Part shown: positions 5,926 through 11,921 of the stretch, one piece after another
How the letters are laid out: the number at the start of each line of letters is the position of its first letter
Position numbering within the stretch: position 1 is the stretch's first letter
Virus record (IMG/VR): IMGVR_UViG_3300025669_001581
Span: 1 to 21,295 of that record
From: a virus
Reading direction: 5' to 3' (one strand)
DNA length: 21,295 nucleotides
Notes under the pieces: generated by a model
The model's input: only the letters and a program-made list of their open reading frames with translations
Databases searched by the model: none
What the model was told of the DNA's origin: nothing
Program-made: the position numbers and the translations under genes

Positions 5926-6467
5926 TTTTTAAGTAACTCCTTGACTTTGTTTAGTTCTTTTTTGGTATGAGGGGTTCCGCCACTATTCATTTCAAGATAC
6001 CAAGTCAGAACTTCTTTCCTATTTTTCAGATTGTTAACATTGATTATAAATTCACAACCACGCATGAGTCTCATGAGTCCAATGAAGTCGCTGTGTATAA
6101 ATCCTACTTTGTCATCACTCAGTCCTTTAAACACACGAAGTTTATTTTTCATGAATTTTGTAACTGCTGTAAGCCGTTGCAATCCATCAACGATTACAAA
6201 CGGACCTCTAAAATCATCCATCCAGCCAACACAATTAAAATAAATGATATTTGCACCAGGGCCATTCTTCATTTTATACTCGATATACTTTCTTTGCTGC
6301 TTGGCATTCCATACATGGCCTCTCTGGAAATCAGGATTTAAATCTAGTATCGCGGAACCTCTTCCACTTTGTAAGTGTTTATCTATCCAATGCAGAAGAT
6401 ACTCCCAGTCAACATTTACTTGATAATTTCCTGCATTGGTCATTTGTGGTATGTCTTTTAAATTCAT
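5922..6467 (-). CDS. Stand-alone DUF262 (ParB/GmrSD-like) domain protein (181 aa)
   Basis: The start is ATG 6467, 9 nt from GGGAG; the TTG at 6473 is too close to that site. The protein is essentially one DUF262 domain: D46-F-Q-R-G-H-V-W (the QR-x-x-VW element), D94-G-L-Q-R-L-T-A (DGxQR element) and LEMNSGGTPHTKKEL near 158-172 (N-x-G-G, then an EL cap). DUF262 is a ParB/Srx-like fold present in GmrS-type modification-dependent restriction enzymes, where it binds or hydrolyses NTP. Here no DUF1524 HNH partner is seen, so restriction by itself is unlikely. A phage copy could act as a nucleotide-dependent regulator, a decoy against GmrSD-type systems, or a self-marking factor. Domain call secure; role inferred. 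Confidence 0.8.
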   Translation of the reverse strand: MNLKDIPQMTNAGNYQVNVDWEYLLHWIDKHLQSGRGSAILDLNPDFQRGHVWNAKQQRKYIEYKMKNGPGANIIYFNCVGWMDDFRGPFVIVDGLQRLTAVTKFMKNKLRVFKGLSDDKVGFIHSDFIGLMRLMRGCEFIINVNNLKNRKEVLTWYLEMNSGGTPHTKKELNKVKELLKK

Positions 6468-6521
6468 GCGCAATATCTCCCTCTATCCTATCTTTTTAGT
6501 ACATTCCAGTCATTGCAGCTT

Positions 6522-6737
6522 TTAAAGCATACTATCCTCTAATTTTTTCTCCAGAATTTCCCGGATCGATGGGTGGCAAATTAAAGCGCTTTCCTTTTTT
6601 AAAAAATAAAAGCTTTGCATCGGACTTTCTTTAATATACTTTTTATATTTTTTATCCCACCGCCGATTCTTTTTCTTTTTTGGAAATTTGCATTGTATTG
6701 TTTCTACCAAATTCGGATTAGTTATTATTTTAAACAT
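6522..6737 (-). CDS. Small basic phage protein (71 aa)
   Basis: ATG 6737 overlaps the upstream gene by 13 bases; only a weak GGAT lies upstream, so translation may be coupled. The product has a beta-like start MFKIITNPNLVETIQCKFP, a very basic middle (KKKKNRRWDKKYKKYIK) and then SALICHPSIREILEKKL. This order (short strand, Lys/Arg cluster, IICHP helix) is a pattern of small conserved phage proteins without assigned function. The charge suggests nucleic-acid or ribosome contact. Function unknown. Confidence 0.6.
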   Translation of the reverse strand: MFKIITNPNLVETIQCKFPKKKKNRRWDKKYKKYIKESPMQSFYFLKKESALICHPSIREILEKKLEDSML

Positions 6738-7132
6738 TTTTTAAATCCAGTAAGTTTTTGATATTCAGCCAAAAAATCTTGCATACTTTGATCCCAGATT
6801 GGTATGCAGTACCCTATGACAGAAAGATTTAGATATATTTCTCCGCAATCTTCACACATGTAATCTGTTCCTAAATCTCGCTTGTTGTCTATGCAACCAC
6901 CGTTTTCTTCGCAATTTTCACACGCTGCGCTTTCTTTTTTGCAGTCAATGCAAACATCATCATCGTAACAAGTTTCATACTGCAAAAAGTCCAATGCCGG
7001 AGATCCTAAATTTATTACAGAATTACATGATATACATTTTTTGTTAGGAGTTGTCATAGGTGTAAAATCTTTTGGCGCTTCATAATATTGACCACAATCG
7101 TCATAACATTCACATTCGCATGATAAGCTCAT
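6725..7132 (-). CDS. Cys-rich zinc-ribbon phage protein (135 aa)
   Basis: Two adjacent ATGs overlap the upstream stop. The second (7132) has better spacing from AAGGA, while 7135 would make an ATGA overlap. There are 16 cysteines, many in C-x2-C pairs: C33/C36, C61/C64, C71/C74, C93/C96, plus CECECYDDC at the N-terminus. The organisation (C-E-C-x, then KKCISC with GSPALDF, then paired Cys and a C-terminal helix DFLAEYQKL) recalls a phage family in which a KCxxCgxxIxxG knuckle is followed by CxxC and an aromatic-rich helix. It most likely binds two or three zinc ions. Partners are unknown. Confidence 0.65.
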   Translation of the reverse strand: MSLSCECECYDDCGQYYEAPKDFTPMTTPNKKCISCNSVINLGSPALDFLQYETCYDDDVCIDCKKESAACENCEENGGCIDNKRDLGTDYMCEDCGEIYLNLSVIGYCIPIWDQSMQDFLAEYQKLTGFKKCLK

Positions 7133-7320
7133 CATAGTTTCCTTGTTGAATATGAGATGCAAATGTCTACACCCAGTATGTATTTATTTCCGCATTCGTC
7201 GCACTCCAATTCCTCTCCATCGCTGTCAGCTAACTCGTAGCTGTCCTCATGCCGAAAACCACAGTGCGGGCAAGTTATTTCGTCCTCAAGCATTGTGTCG
7301 ATATCTAAAATTTTCATCAT
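7132..7320 (-). CDS. Two-knuckle zinc-ribbon protein (62 aa)
   Basis: ATGATG at 7320/7317 follows AAAGGAA at good spacing; a longer frame to 7356 lacks a site. The product is acidic and contains C17-P-H-C20-G and C40-D-E-C43-G separated by 19 residues, the classical four-Cys zinc ribbon. EDSYELADSDGEELE links the knuckles. Proteins of this size and pattern are common in phage early regions. No further domain is present, so it may act as an adaptor for host RNA polymerase or another enzyme; this is speculation. Confidence 0.7.
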   Translation of the reverse strand: MMKILDIDTMLEDEITCPHCGFRHEDSYELADSDGEELECDECGNKYILGVDICISYSTRKL

Positions 7321-7342
7321 CAAATTCCTTTCTTTTAAAAAA

Positions 7343-7636
7343 TCAGTCACAACCATCGCATTTCATATTTTCTGCCTGATTTAAGGCGATCTTTGCACTG
7401 GATAAACTTGATGTACATATTTTAATTTGTCTTTCCTTGCGAGCAATAAAATTTCTCAATGCTTGCTTACGATCCGGGTAAGCAAATCTTTTCCTTGATG
7501 TTTTGCTTACCCATTTTTCAAACCCATATTTTTCAATCCAATATCCGCGCGGGGTTTCTCTTAATAAGTCGTAATGGCTTTCCCGTATTTCAACCCCATA
7601 AATTGATACGAAATTTGAAAATCTATAAAATTTCAT
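7343..7636 (-). CDS. Hypothetical phage protein (97 aa)
   Basis: I chose ATG 7636, 7 nt from GAGG; the ATG at 7642 is an alternative and the longer frame to 7705 runs into a hairpin region. The product starts MKFYRFSNFVSIYG and continues with ETPRGYWIEKYGFEKWVSK, an aromatic-rich segment, then a long basic helix (RKQALRNFIARKERQIKIC) and ends CDGCD. The style matches a frequent small phage protein (YGFExWVS followed by RFAY/RYAYP-type motif) with unknown function. No membrane span. Confidence 0.6.
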   Translation of the reverse strand: MKFYRFSNFVSIYGVEIRESHYDLLRETPRGYWIEKYGFEKWVSKTSRKRFAYPDRKQALRNFIARKERQIKICTSSLSSAKIALNQAENMKCDGCD

Positions 7637-7670
7637 TTTCATCCTCAATTTCTTTCTTTCTTTAAAAAAA

Positions 7671-7798
7671 TCCCCGGCTCGGCATCTCCAATTTTGCACA
7701 ACCAAAAACAGAAAACGCCTCGGCTGCTATCAAATCCTTACGTACGCGACCTTTTCGGCTAAAGATTAAAATAATAGAAAACAGCAGTGAGCCGGGGA
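7671..7798 (-). other. Structured leader: 10-bp inverted repeat with terminal T-run
   Basis: Between the genes at 7343-7636 and 7810-8373, TCCCCGGCTC (7671-7680) pairs perfectly with GAGCCGGGGA (7789-7798) across a 108-nt loop. Read leftward, the last strand is followed by TTTTTTT. Within the loop CGGCTGCT (7721-7728) can pair with AGCAG and then GCCG (7783-7794), competing with the outer stem. This resembles an attenuator or structured small RNA in the leader of the downstream gene. No convincing ORF covers it. Confidence 0.4.
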
Positions 7799-7809
7799 AA
7801 TTTGGTTTA

Positions 7810-8373
7810 TTAACGATAATATCCAGCAAGGCCCATATGATACCGACACGAATGCTTCGGGAACCCTGTGATTTTTGCCATGTCGCCATAGCTGCCCTCG
7901 AACCCATTTTTCAATTCGGACAGAACGGCTTCTTTTGCTCCATGGTGCCTGACGTTGTTCGGCCCGCCGACAGATTTTAATGGAACGCCCAAATGCTTCA
8001 TATAATTTTTTATGGTCACATAAGACTTACCGGTTATCACGCCTATTTTACGCGTGCTGCCGTGATTCTTGTACAGGTCTTTCAATAACATGGCTGGATC
8101 TCCCCAGCTTTCCCCGGATGCCTTATTGTATGCCACCATCATCTCGTTTATATTTTCATCCATGGTCGGCCAGTGGCAGTCTATACCGGCAGCATTCAAT
8201 CGGAGCAGGACTGCAGTGCGGCATATATCGCCCATTAAATACGCTATTTTACCGGCGCTCTTATATTCCTTGTATACCGCCTCAAAGAAAGACTTTTCAC
8301 CCGCAGGATAATCGGTCCCATGCTCGGCGTTGAATTCCTTTATTTTTTCAATCCAGTTGTAACCCTTTGCCAT
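7810..8373 (-). CDS. DNA-binding protein with three HTH-like units (187 aa)
   Basis: ATG 8373 has TGAGGA 8 nt upstream. An ATG at 8388 overlaps the upstream stop (ATGA) but lacks a ribosome site, so either is possible. The protein is helical and seems to hold three repeated winged-helix-size units: EAVYKEYKSAGKIAYLMGD, then LLKDLYKNHGSTRKIGVITG with KSYVTIKNYMKHLGV (a good helix-turn-helix), then VLSELKNGFEGSYGDMAKIT with a basic end. Each unit has the form helix, G-S-x-x-x-I/M turn, recognition helix. Inference: a sequence-specific regulator or a small structural DNA-binding protein. No catalytic motif is present. Confidence 0.65.
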   Translation of the reverse strand: MAKGYNWIEKIKEFNAEHGTDYPAGEKSFFEAVYKEYKSAGKIAYLMGDICRTAVLLRLNAAGIDCHWPTMDENINEMMVAYNKASGESWGDPAMLLKDLYKNHGSTRKIGVITGKSYVTIKNYMKHLGVPLKSVGGPNNVRHHGAKEAVLSELKNGFEGSYGDMAKITGFPKHSCRYHMGLAGYYR

Positions 8374-8384
8374 GCGAACTGTCC

Positions 8385-8528
8385 TCATTTCATAAAAATT
8401 TCATATAGGGCCGGGCCATAAACGTGGCAGCACAAAAACAGCCCCACCGGGATCAGGATAACCGGCACCGCTCTCTCAAATCGATCAAAAAATCTATCAA
8501 TTTGTTCCTCGATATCGTCATATTTCAT
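8385..8528 (-). CDS. Small membrane protein (47 aa)
   Basis: ATG 8528 lies inside the end of the methyltransferase gene with AAGGA 8 nt upstream; its TGA overlaps a downstream ATG. The product starts MKYDDIEEQIDRFFDRFERA (amphipathic, acidic) followed by a transmembrane helix VPVILIPVGLFLCCHVYG and ends YEIFMK. It is a one-span micro-protein similar in layout to the 47-aa product at 4816-4959. Function unknown; membrane targeting is clear. Confidence 0.65.
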   Translation of the reverse strand: MKYDDIEEQIDRFFDRFERAVPVILIPVGLFLCCHVYGPALYEIFMK

Positions 8529-9309
8529 CTTCTATTTCCTTAATTTTTTGCATCATGGGAACTATCGTCGCTGGGACTACTGCATTTCCTGCAACTCGAG
8601 CAACCGCCGTTTTAGATAATCCGTCAAGCCAGCCAACAGGGAATCCGGCAAGCTCTGTTCTTTCGTCTCGATCAGCGGTCCGAAGACTCCCCGAACCGTC
8701 CCAAATGTAACCATCACGCGCATCGTAGCGCAAGGGGTGCGTAGTAAGACAAGGATAGCCATCCGCCTTATTATGTTTCTTTTTATCAGGCCCCTTGCGG
8801 CTTTCGCGCTCAAAGTGAAGTCGGAAGTTGAAAGCTTTTTCTGTTTCAGAACATCCGATAACGATGTCTCTGGTTCTGTTTTGAGCTGTATACGAATAAG
8901 CGTTTGTTCGGATAATAACCGTTCTGTATCCGAGAACTTCCAGCGCGGCGCAAAAGTCACGATCATCTGATGCAGGAACATTCTCGCGGAGTACCCACCT
9001 GGGCCTGCTTCTTGCGACCACGGCAAGGAAGTATCCGGAATAGTCTGCACACTTTCCTGATCTCCAGATGCTTCTTGCCTTAGATCGGATAGGGCATGGG
9101 TCTCCGCCTGAAATAATGGTTGCTGAATCGCTATTGTCATAATTCCTCACATCATCTTTGATTTTTACGCCTGGAAAATGTCGTGATAGTACCCCCTGAC
9201 ACTGCCTGTTGGGTTCGTAAAAGGCGGTTATCTCGTGGTTGTTTCCCCACACATTCCTTGCAGCTAGAGAAAAACCGCCTATGCCTGAAAATAGATCAAG
9301 GTGTTTCAT
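8518..9309 (-). CDS. DNA (cytosine-5) methyltransferase
   Basis: The start ATG 9309 is 7 nt from GGGAGGG. This 263-residue enzyme shows the C5-MTase motifs in order: I (DLFSGIGGFSLA, residues 5-16, SAM binding), IV (GGDPC, catalytic C72), VI (R-ENV, 108-111), VIII (QNRTR, 143-147) and X (VAGNAVVPA near the end). It transfers methyl from S-adenosylmethionine to cytosine C5. Motif IV continues PIRSKAR instead of the usual PCQxxS, a variation also remembered from phage orphan methylases. It is shorter than typical restriction-modification enzymes, so the target recognition region is compact. No cognate nuclease lies nearby, which suggests an orphan anti-restriction enzyme protecting phage DNA. 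It is the second gene of the leftward operon, so expressed early. Confidence 0.9.
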   Translation of the reverse strand: MKHLDLFSGIGGFSLAARNVWGNNHEITAFYEPNRQCQGVLSRHFPGVKIKDDVRNYDNSDSATIISGGDPCPIRSKARSIWRSGKCADYSGYFLAVVARSRPRWVLRENVPASDDRDFCAALEVLGYRTVIIRTNAYSYTAQNRTRDIVIGCSETEKAFNFRLHFERESRKGPDKKKHNKADGYPCLTTHPLRYDARDGYIWDGSGSLRTADRDERTELAGFPVGWLDGLSKTAVARVAGNAVVPATIVPMMQKIKEIEDEI

Positions 9310-9310
9310 T

Positions 9311-9391
9311 CTATACCCTCCCGCCGAATACAATTACACACAATGAAACAATTCCCATAAACAAAAATAAAACGCATAACATTATTATCAT
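9311..9391 (-). CDS. 26-aa hydrophobic micro-protein, first gene of the leftward operon
   Basis: ATG 9391 follows AGGAG at 7 nt, and the TAG stop ends 1 nt before the methyltransferase ATG. The product is almost wholly hydrophobic (MIIMLCVLFLFMGIVSLCVI then VFGGRV) and would span the membrane once. It could be a leader peptide coupling ribosomes to the methyltransferase or a tiny membrane effector. Supported by the ribosome site and the exact spacing only. Confidence 0.5.
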   Translation of the reverse strand: MIIMLCVLFLFMGIVSLCVIVFGGRV

Positions 9392-9463
9392 ATTGATCTC
9401 CTGTAATTTCTTATCGTTTGTGCTGAACATCCAAGCTTTCTGTTTTATTTTGATCATGAAAAC

Positions 9464-9493
9464 ATTATAATTCTATTTTTTTTAAATAGTCAA
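9464..9493 (-). promoter_or_regulatory. Sigma-70-type leftward early promoter
   Basis: On the minus strand TTGACT (9493-9488) and a perfect TATAAT (9469-9464) are separated by 18 nt of A/T-rich sequence. Transcription would begin near 9457, leaving a ~65-nt leader before ATG 9391. The -35 box lies within the left arm of the large inverted repeat, so a protein binding there should block it. Confidence 0.75.
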
Positions 9494-9534
9494 GAACTTT
9501 TTTCCTTAATTTTGGGAAAAAAGTTCTTGACTAT
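9486..9534. promoter_or_regulatory. 20-bp perfect inverted repeat, candidate operator
   Basis: Positions 9486-9505 and 9515-9534 are exact reverse complements (arm core TAGTCAAGAACTTTTTTCC), with 9 nt between. The outer ends contain AGTCAA and TTGACT, one of which is the leftward -35 box. It lies between divergent transcription units and just before a Cro-like gene. A rightward -10 box at proper spacing is not evident. Confidence 0.65.
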
Positions 9535-9562
9535 AAATTTTAGATGTGCGAAAGTCCAAACC

Positions 9563-9724
9563 ATGAAAACTAAAAGATATTTAAAAAAAATGGTCAAAGC
9601 TCTCGGGAAGCCCGAAACAGCGCGGGTGTTGTGTATTTCGTCAAGATATCTTAACATGTTAATTGCTGGGCGCAATCCTGGAAAATCACTTGCAAGAATT
9701 ATAAAATTGCAAGCAACTTTATAA
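9563..9724 (+). CDS. Cro-like small HTH regulator (53 aa)
   Basis: The ATG at 9563 begins MKTKRYLKKMVKALGKPET; a longer frame from 9512 would pass through the palindrome and is unlikely. The ribosome site is weak (GAAAG). ALGKPETARVLCISSRYLN followed by MLIAGRNPG matches the helix-turn-helix of Cro/YdaS-type proteins, in which 'LGk...aA..l.is...ln..iaGr.p' spans the turn and recognition helix; an Ala/Arg-rich tail follows. It probably binds the adjacent inverted repeat and sets the balance between leftward and rightward early transcription. The position, divergent to a strong promoter, mirrors lambda cro. Family subtype not certain. Confidence 0.7.
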   Translation: MKTKRYLKKMVKALGKPETARVLCISSRYLNMLIAGRNPGKSLARIIKLQATL

Positions 9725-9751
9725 TCCAAAGCTAAAAAAAGGAGAATCAAA

Positions 9752-10405
9752 ATGACAAAAAACATCAGGCCGGTTGCTTTCGATCTTGAAACAATTGCTG
9801 ATCAATCAATCATTGAATTTTTGCCAGAGATTGAAGCTAAAAAAAATTTGAAGGATGAAGCAAAAATACAAGCGGATATATCAGATAAAACAGCAAAAAG
9901 ATTGAATGAGCTGGGTATGGACCCGCTTACAAATTTGATTTGCTGCTTTTCATGGTGCGATGGTTCGAATATCGGAAGTGTTGTATTGAAGGATGAGAGC
10001 CACGCATCTGAAAAAGAATTATTGCTACAAGCCTGGGATATTTTAGCGCAATACAATTTCTACGCAACGTTCAACGGAATATCTTTTGATGTCCGGACTC
10101 TCAATCTACATTCCATGAGAGAGCGGATACATCCAGGTAAAAAAATTGATACTAAAAAATATCAAATTGGTAATCATATGGATCTTCGGATGGTGCTTGG
10201 AAACTGGGAATCATTTGCGAAAGGGAAACTTGATTATTACCTAAAAATTTTCTTTGGTGAAGGAAAAATGGAAGGCATTGACGGAAGCCTTGTCCAGCAT
10301 TATTGGGATGTTGGGTTAGTGGATGATATTCAAAAGTATTGTGAAAAAGATGCAGAAGAGACATTCAGGCTGTATGAACTTGTGCGTGATTATTACTCAT
10401 ATTGA
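9752..10405 (+). CDS. 3'-5' exonuclease, PolB-exonuclease-like (RNase H fold)
   Basis: The ATG at 9752 has AAAGGAG upstream. The 217-residue protein has the three DEDD exonuclease motifs: Exo I FDLETI (D11, E13), Exo II FNGISFDV (D113) and Exo III YCEKDAEET (Y196, D200), a DEDDy pattern. The layout matches the predicted 3'-5' exonucleases related to the proofreading domain of PolB (PF10108-type). It should remove nucleotides from DNA 3' ends using two metal ions. As the first enzyme of the replication/recombination module it may provide proofreading in trans or trim ends for recombination. No polymerase gene is in the window. Confidence 0.85.
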   Translation: MTKNIRPVAFDLETIADQSIIEFLPEIEAKKNLKDEAKIQADISDKTAKRLNELGMDPLTNLICCFSWCDGSNIGSVVLKDESHASEKELLLQAWDILAQYNFYATFNGISFDVRTLNLHSMRERIHPGKKIDTKKYQIGNHMDLRMVLGNWESFAKGKLDYYLKIFFGEGKMEGIDGSLVQHYWDVGLVDDIQKYCEKDAEETFRLYELVRDYYSY

Positions 10406-10457
10406 TACGGCTGCCATAAATAATTATAAATGCAAAAAAATGGAAGGAGAAAAACTT

Positions 10458-11756
10458 ATGTTCAAAAAAGCTTTACCGAGAAGTAAAAAATTCAAATTGT
10501 TTTTGTACGGTCCACCAGGAGGATTCAAAACTAGAACGATGTTAAGGCTTGCGAATGTTCCAGATGGAGATCCCGAAGCTTTGGCAATTGTTGATACTGA
10601 ATTTGGTTCAGATCATTATGCCGATGAATTTAATTTTCTGCGCCTTCAAACCAATGACCCCGATGAAATATTCAACGCTACGAAAAGGTTGTTGAAAAGT
10701 CCTGGGAAAATAAAAACATTAGGGTTTGATTCTTTCAGCGTATACTATGCTAGTTTAATGGCTAAGTACGTTGACTTATATCTCAAACGAGAGATCAGCT
10801 CGAAAGGGCACAAAAAAGAGTATTACGTTTTGCAACCACGAGACTATCAGCCGATCAACAGAGAGGCCGAAAAATTCATTCGCATGCTTTTAAGTTGCGA
10901 TTTGAACGTAATTGTTACGTGCCAAAGTAAAGAACAGTGGGGCGATAATATGAAGGTCATCGGATCGACCTTTGATGGGTTTAAGCGGTTGCCATATTAT
11001 TTCGACACCTCAATCGAGGTGGAGGAAAACAAACGATATAAAAGCGGGTTTTCAGGAACGGTTAAATTAAAGGACCGGACAAACAAGTTAAAAGTTGGTG
11101 AAAAAATTCCATGGGAAAATGATCAAGCCATTTATGACTATTTGGTAAAGTCTTTCGGGCAGGATTTTTCTACCGGACCTGATACCGTTGGATATCAGGA
11201 TGATGAAGTCAAAATTCATCCAGTTGAAAAAGCTGTTTCCAGCAAAGAAGATACAAATCAGACTGCGCCCATATTTCCTCCTTTTTCGCTCATATTTCCT
11301 CCTGGCACAGAACACAAAAGCGAGCCAAAACAAGAAGAACTCAAGTCTAAGTCTGATTTTAAGAAACAAATCAATGATTCGGAAGAACCTGTCCATATGG
11401 AGCAGCTTAAAAATATCGTCAAGCTGAAAAGTGAATTAAAAATTCACAGTAAAAAAGAGTGGGCTGAGTTATTGAAGATGGAGCCTTTCAATGTTAATTC
11501 TGCTAAAGAATTTACAATTGATATGGCAAATGAGTTCATCCGGATGCTAGTATTGAAAAAAGCAGGGCTTGAATATAGTCCGGCTATTGAAGAAAAGGAA
11601 AATGTTGAAGATGCTGGAATTTCTGAAAGTGATCTTTTAAAAAAAGATGTATTTCAAGTAGTTGCTGCAAAAGATAAGGAAGAGGCTCCCGGTGATTACG
11701 ACAAACAATTGGATATTGAAGATGATGATCCAGGAGGCAACGACTTACCGTACTGA
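10458..11756 (+). CDS. RecA-like ATPase, Sak4/AAA_24-type single-strand annealing/recombinase protein with SSB-like tail
   Basis: The start ATG 10458 follows AAGGAG; upstream in-frame ATGs lack a site. Of 432 residues, about 1-255 form a RecA-type ATPase: Walker A G18-P-P-G-G-F-K-T25, IVDTEFG near 44-50, Walker B LGFDS (D91), and VTCQSKEQW as a sensor-like strand. It matches phage nucleotide-binding proteins of the Sak4/AAA_24 family, which promote ssDNA annealing with an SSB partner. Walker A has Phe where Gly is expected before the Lys, which is odd. A charged linker leads to a small helical domain (~311-370). The extreme C-terminus DIEDDDPGGNDLPY is acidic with an aromatic end, like the SSB interaction tail. 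The next genes include a DUF669-like partner. Confidence 0.8.
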   Translation: MFKKALPRSKKFKLFLYGPPGGFKTRTMLRLANVPDGDPEALAIVDTEFGSDHYADEFNFLRLQTNDPDEIFNATKRLLKSPGKIKTLGFDSFSVYYASLMAKYVDLYLKREISSKGHKKEYYVLQPRDYQPINREAEKFIRMLLSCDLNVIVTCQSKEQWGDNMKVIGSTFDGFKRLPYYFDTSIEVEENKRYKSGFSGTVKLKDRTNKLKVGEKIPWENDQAIYDYLVKSFGQDFSTGPDTVGYQDDEVKIHPVEKAVSSKEDTNQTAPIFPPFSLIFPPGTEHKSEPKQEELKSKSDFKKQINDSEEPVHMEQLKNIVKLKSELKIHSKKEWAELLKMEPFNVNSAKEFTIDMANEFIRMLVLKKAGLEYSPAIEEKENVEDAGISESDLLKKDVFQVVAAKDKEEAPGDYDKQLDIEDDDPGGNDLPY

Positions 11757-11921
11757 ATGAACCGTCTTGATTATCTTATAAATCAATTTGGGTATCCCAA
11801 GGTTTTCAAGGCAGGATTATCATTATTGGGATACCCTGGAACATGGGCAACAACCAAGATTGAAATAAACAAAATACAACAACAATTAAAACAAAGGAGA
11901 AAAGAATGGCTGATCAATTAA
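11757..11921 (+). CDS. Small hypothetical protein (54 aa)
   Basis: The ATG at 11757 immediately follows the TGA of the ATPase gene, so reinitiation is plausible although no close ribosome site is present (AGGAGG lies ~20 nt away). The end overlaps the next gene by 16 bases. The product starts MNRLDYLINQFGYPKVFKAG, then LSLLGYPGTWATTK and a basic helix QQQLKQRRKEW. The sequence looks protein-like and fills the gap exactly, but codon support is limited. Function unknown. Confidence 0.45.
   Translation: MNRLDYLINQFGYPKVFKAGLSLLGYPGTWATTKIEINKIQQQLKQRRKEWLIN

Noticed and set aside
7662-7907. 81-codon leftward ORF across the hairpin region
   Set aside because: It overlaps the end of the HTH gene by ~100 bases, has no ribosome site, and its sequence over the inverted repeat is explained by RNA structure.
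8577-9140. 187-codon leftward ORF inside the methyltransferase
   Set aside because: It lies in another frame entirely within a gene with complete catalytic motifs, and shows no motif itself.
9512-9724. Longer start (ATG 9512) for the Cro-like protein
   Set aside because: It would place the first codons within the palindrome and promoter region and lacks a ribosome site; the homologous part begins at 9563.
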